Under the pieces are notes generated by a model. It ran no database searches. It was not told the DNA's origin and saw only the letters and a list, made by a program, of their open reading frames with translations. 23,524 nt of DNA, taken from contig JAWLCP010000040.1 in assembly GCA_041687115.1 (NCBI GenBank), forward strand, positions 1-23,524. Direction: 5' to 3'. A program made the translations under genes and the position numbers. This DNA comes from SKLM01 sp041687115. GTDB taxonomy: Bacteria; Chloroflexota; Anaerolineae; B4-G1. Below, in pieces: positions 22,940 to 23,524 of the stretch (position 1 is its first letter; each line of letters opens with the position of its first letter).

Positions 22940-23506
22940 ATGACTGCACAGGCTTTCTTGACCCTGGCCACCGCCTTCGGCCTTTCCACAGCCGCAGGCC
23001 TCAACGCCTACATCCCCCTCTTCCTCGTCGCCCTCCTAGCCAGAACCACGTCTCTCGTCACCCTGAACGAGCCCTACACCGCGCTGAGCAGCTGGTGGGT
23101 CATCGCCACCCTGGCCGTCCTCCTGGTCATCGAGATTCTTGTGGACAAGATACCCGCCGTCGATACGGTCAACGACGTCATCCAGACCTTCGTTCGGCCG
23201 GCGGCCGGTGCCATCCTGTTCGCCGCCTCCAGCAACGTCATCGGTCTCCATCCCGCTCTGGCCGCAATCTGCGGCGTCATCGTTGCCGGCGGCGTCCACA
23301 TCGCCAAGACCGTCGAGCGCCCCATCGTCACCGCCACCACCGCCGGCGTCGGCGATCCCATCGTGAGCACCGTCGAGGACGCGGTTTCCTTCATCACCTC
23401 CGTGCTTGCCATCGTCGCCCCCTACCTCATCGTGGCTCTGGCGGTCACCGCCATCTCGCTGCTCATCTGGTGGGCCGAACGACGAGGCCGCCGCCCACAC
23501 CGCTGA
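22940..23506 (+). CDS. DUF4126 family membrane protein
   Basis: A 188-residue membrane protein beginning MTAQAFLTLATAFGLSTAAGLNAYIPLF, followed by VIEILVDKIPAVDTVND and FVRPAAGAILFAAS. The glycine-rich first helix with AAGLNAYIPL and the segment E-x(3)-DKIP-x-VD are characteristic of DUF4126. It has about five hydrophobic stretches and a basic C-terminus (WAERRGRRPHR). Function unknown. The frame is open upstream to 22805, but that part lies inside the DUF4013 gene in another frame, so ATG 22940 is the start. It has no clear ribosome binding site and is probably translated by re-initiation 7 nt after the upstream stop. Confidence 0.82.
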   Translation: MTAQAFLTLATAFGLSTAAGLNAYIPLFLVALLARTTSLVTLNEPYTALSSWWVIATLAVLLVIEILVDKIPAVDTVNDVIQTFVRPAAGAILFAASSNVIGLHPALAAICGVIVAGGVHIAKTVERPIVTATTAGVGDPIVSTVEDAVSFITSVLAIVAPYLIVALAVTAISLLIWWAERRGRRPHR

Positions 23507-23524
23507 AGTTCCCGTGCCAGAAAG

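Noticed and set aside
1..23524. CRISPR array, insertion sequence, prophage or defence genes
   Set aside because: No regularly spaced direct repeats, transposase or integrase motifs, or terminal inverted repeats were seen; the gene content is housekeeping plus envelope functions.

Overview
The window is a GC-rich bacterial chromosome segment with densely packed genes, frequent GTG starts and many 4-nt gene overlaps. The gene content fits a Chloroflexota bacterium of the Anaerolineae type: archease/RtcB, CdaA-CdaR-Der, an unusual cytochrome c maturation operon, and a secreted glycosidase whose C-terminus resembles the hydrophobic tails common on Chloroflexota surface proteins. This placement is inferred from gene content and style, since no database search was possible. 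I see no insertion sequence, prophage, CRISPR array or rRNA.

Layout, left to right. (1) Positions 1-1754, plus strand: the 3' end of an archease gene and complete rtcB (RNA ligase), closed by a perfect 18-bp hairpin. (2) 1869-4898, minus: plsX, a fabF-type ketosynthase and a membrane-anchored NERD-like protein. (3) 5008-5090, plus: tRNA-Leu(GAG) with a near-perfect sigma70 promoter, lying alone between minus-strand operons. (4) 5150-12073, minus: argF, a large TPR protein, cdaA (c-di-AMP synthase), cdaR/ybbR and der (ribosome assembly GTPase), the last three overlapping head to tail. (5) 12175-18992, minus: a complete, tightly overlapped ccm operon in the order ccmE, ccmF-thioredoxin fusion, zinc-ribbon membrane protein, unknown secreted/membrane protein, ccmA, ccmB, ccmC, ccmD. 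(6) 19182-21062, minus: a secreted clan GH-A glycoside hydrolase. (7) 21269-23506, plus: three membrane proteins of the DUF2085, DUF4013 and DUF4126 types.

The most interesting system is the ccm operon. CcmE carries CxxxY (Cys146/Tyr150) instead of HxxxY, no CcmH is present, and the thioredoxin needed for apocytochrome reduction is fused to CcmF. Two uncharacterised membrane proteins (a zinc ribbon, and a signal-peptide protein with a CcmI-like charged C-terminal helix) sit translationally coupled between ccmF and ccmA. This resembles the 'System I*' Ccm variant known from Desulfovibrio and some archaea, with additions of its own.

The plus strand looks C-rich and G-poor through most of the window whatever the gene direction, which suggests that minus-strand genes run with replication and the DUF2085-DUF4126 block runs against it. 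Four candidate promoters share a 16-nt -35/-10 spacer.
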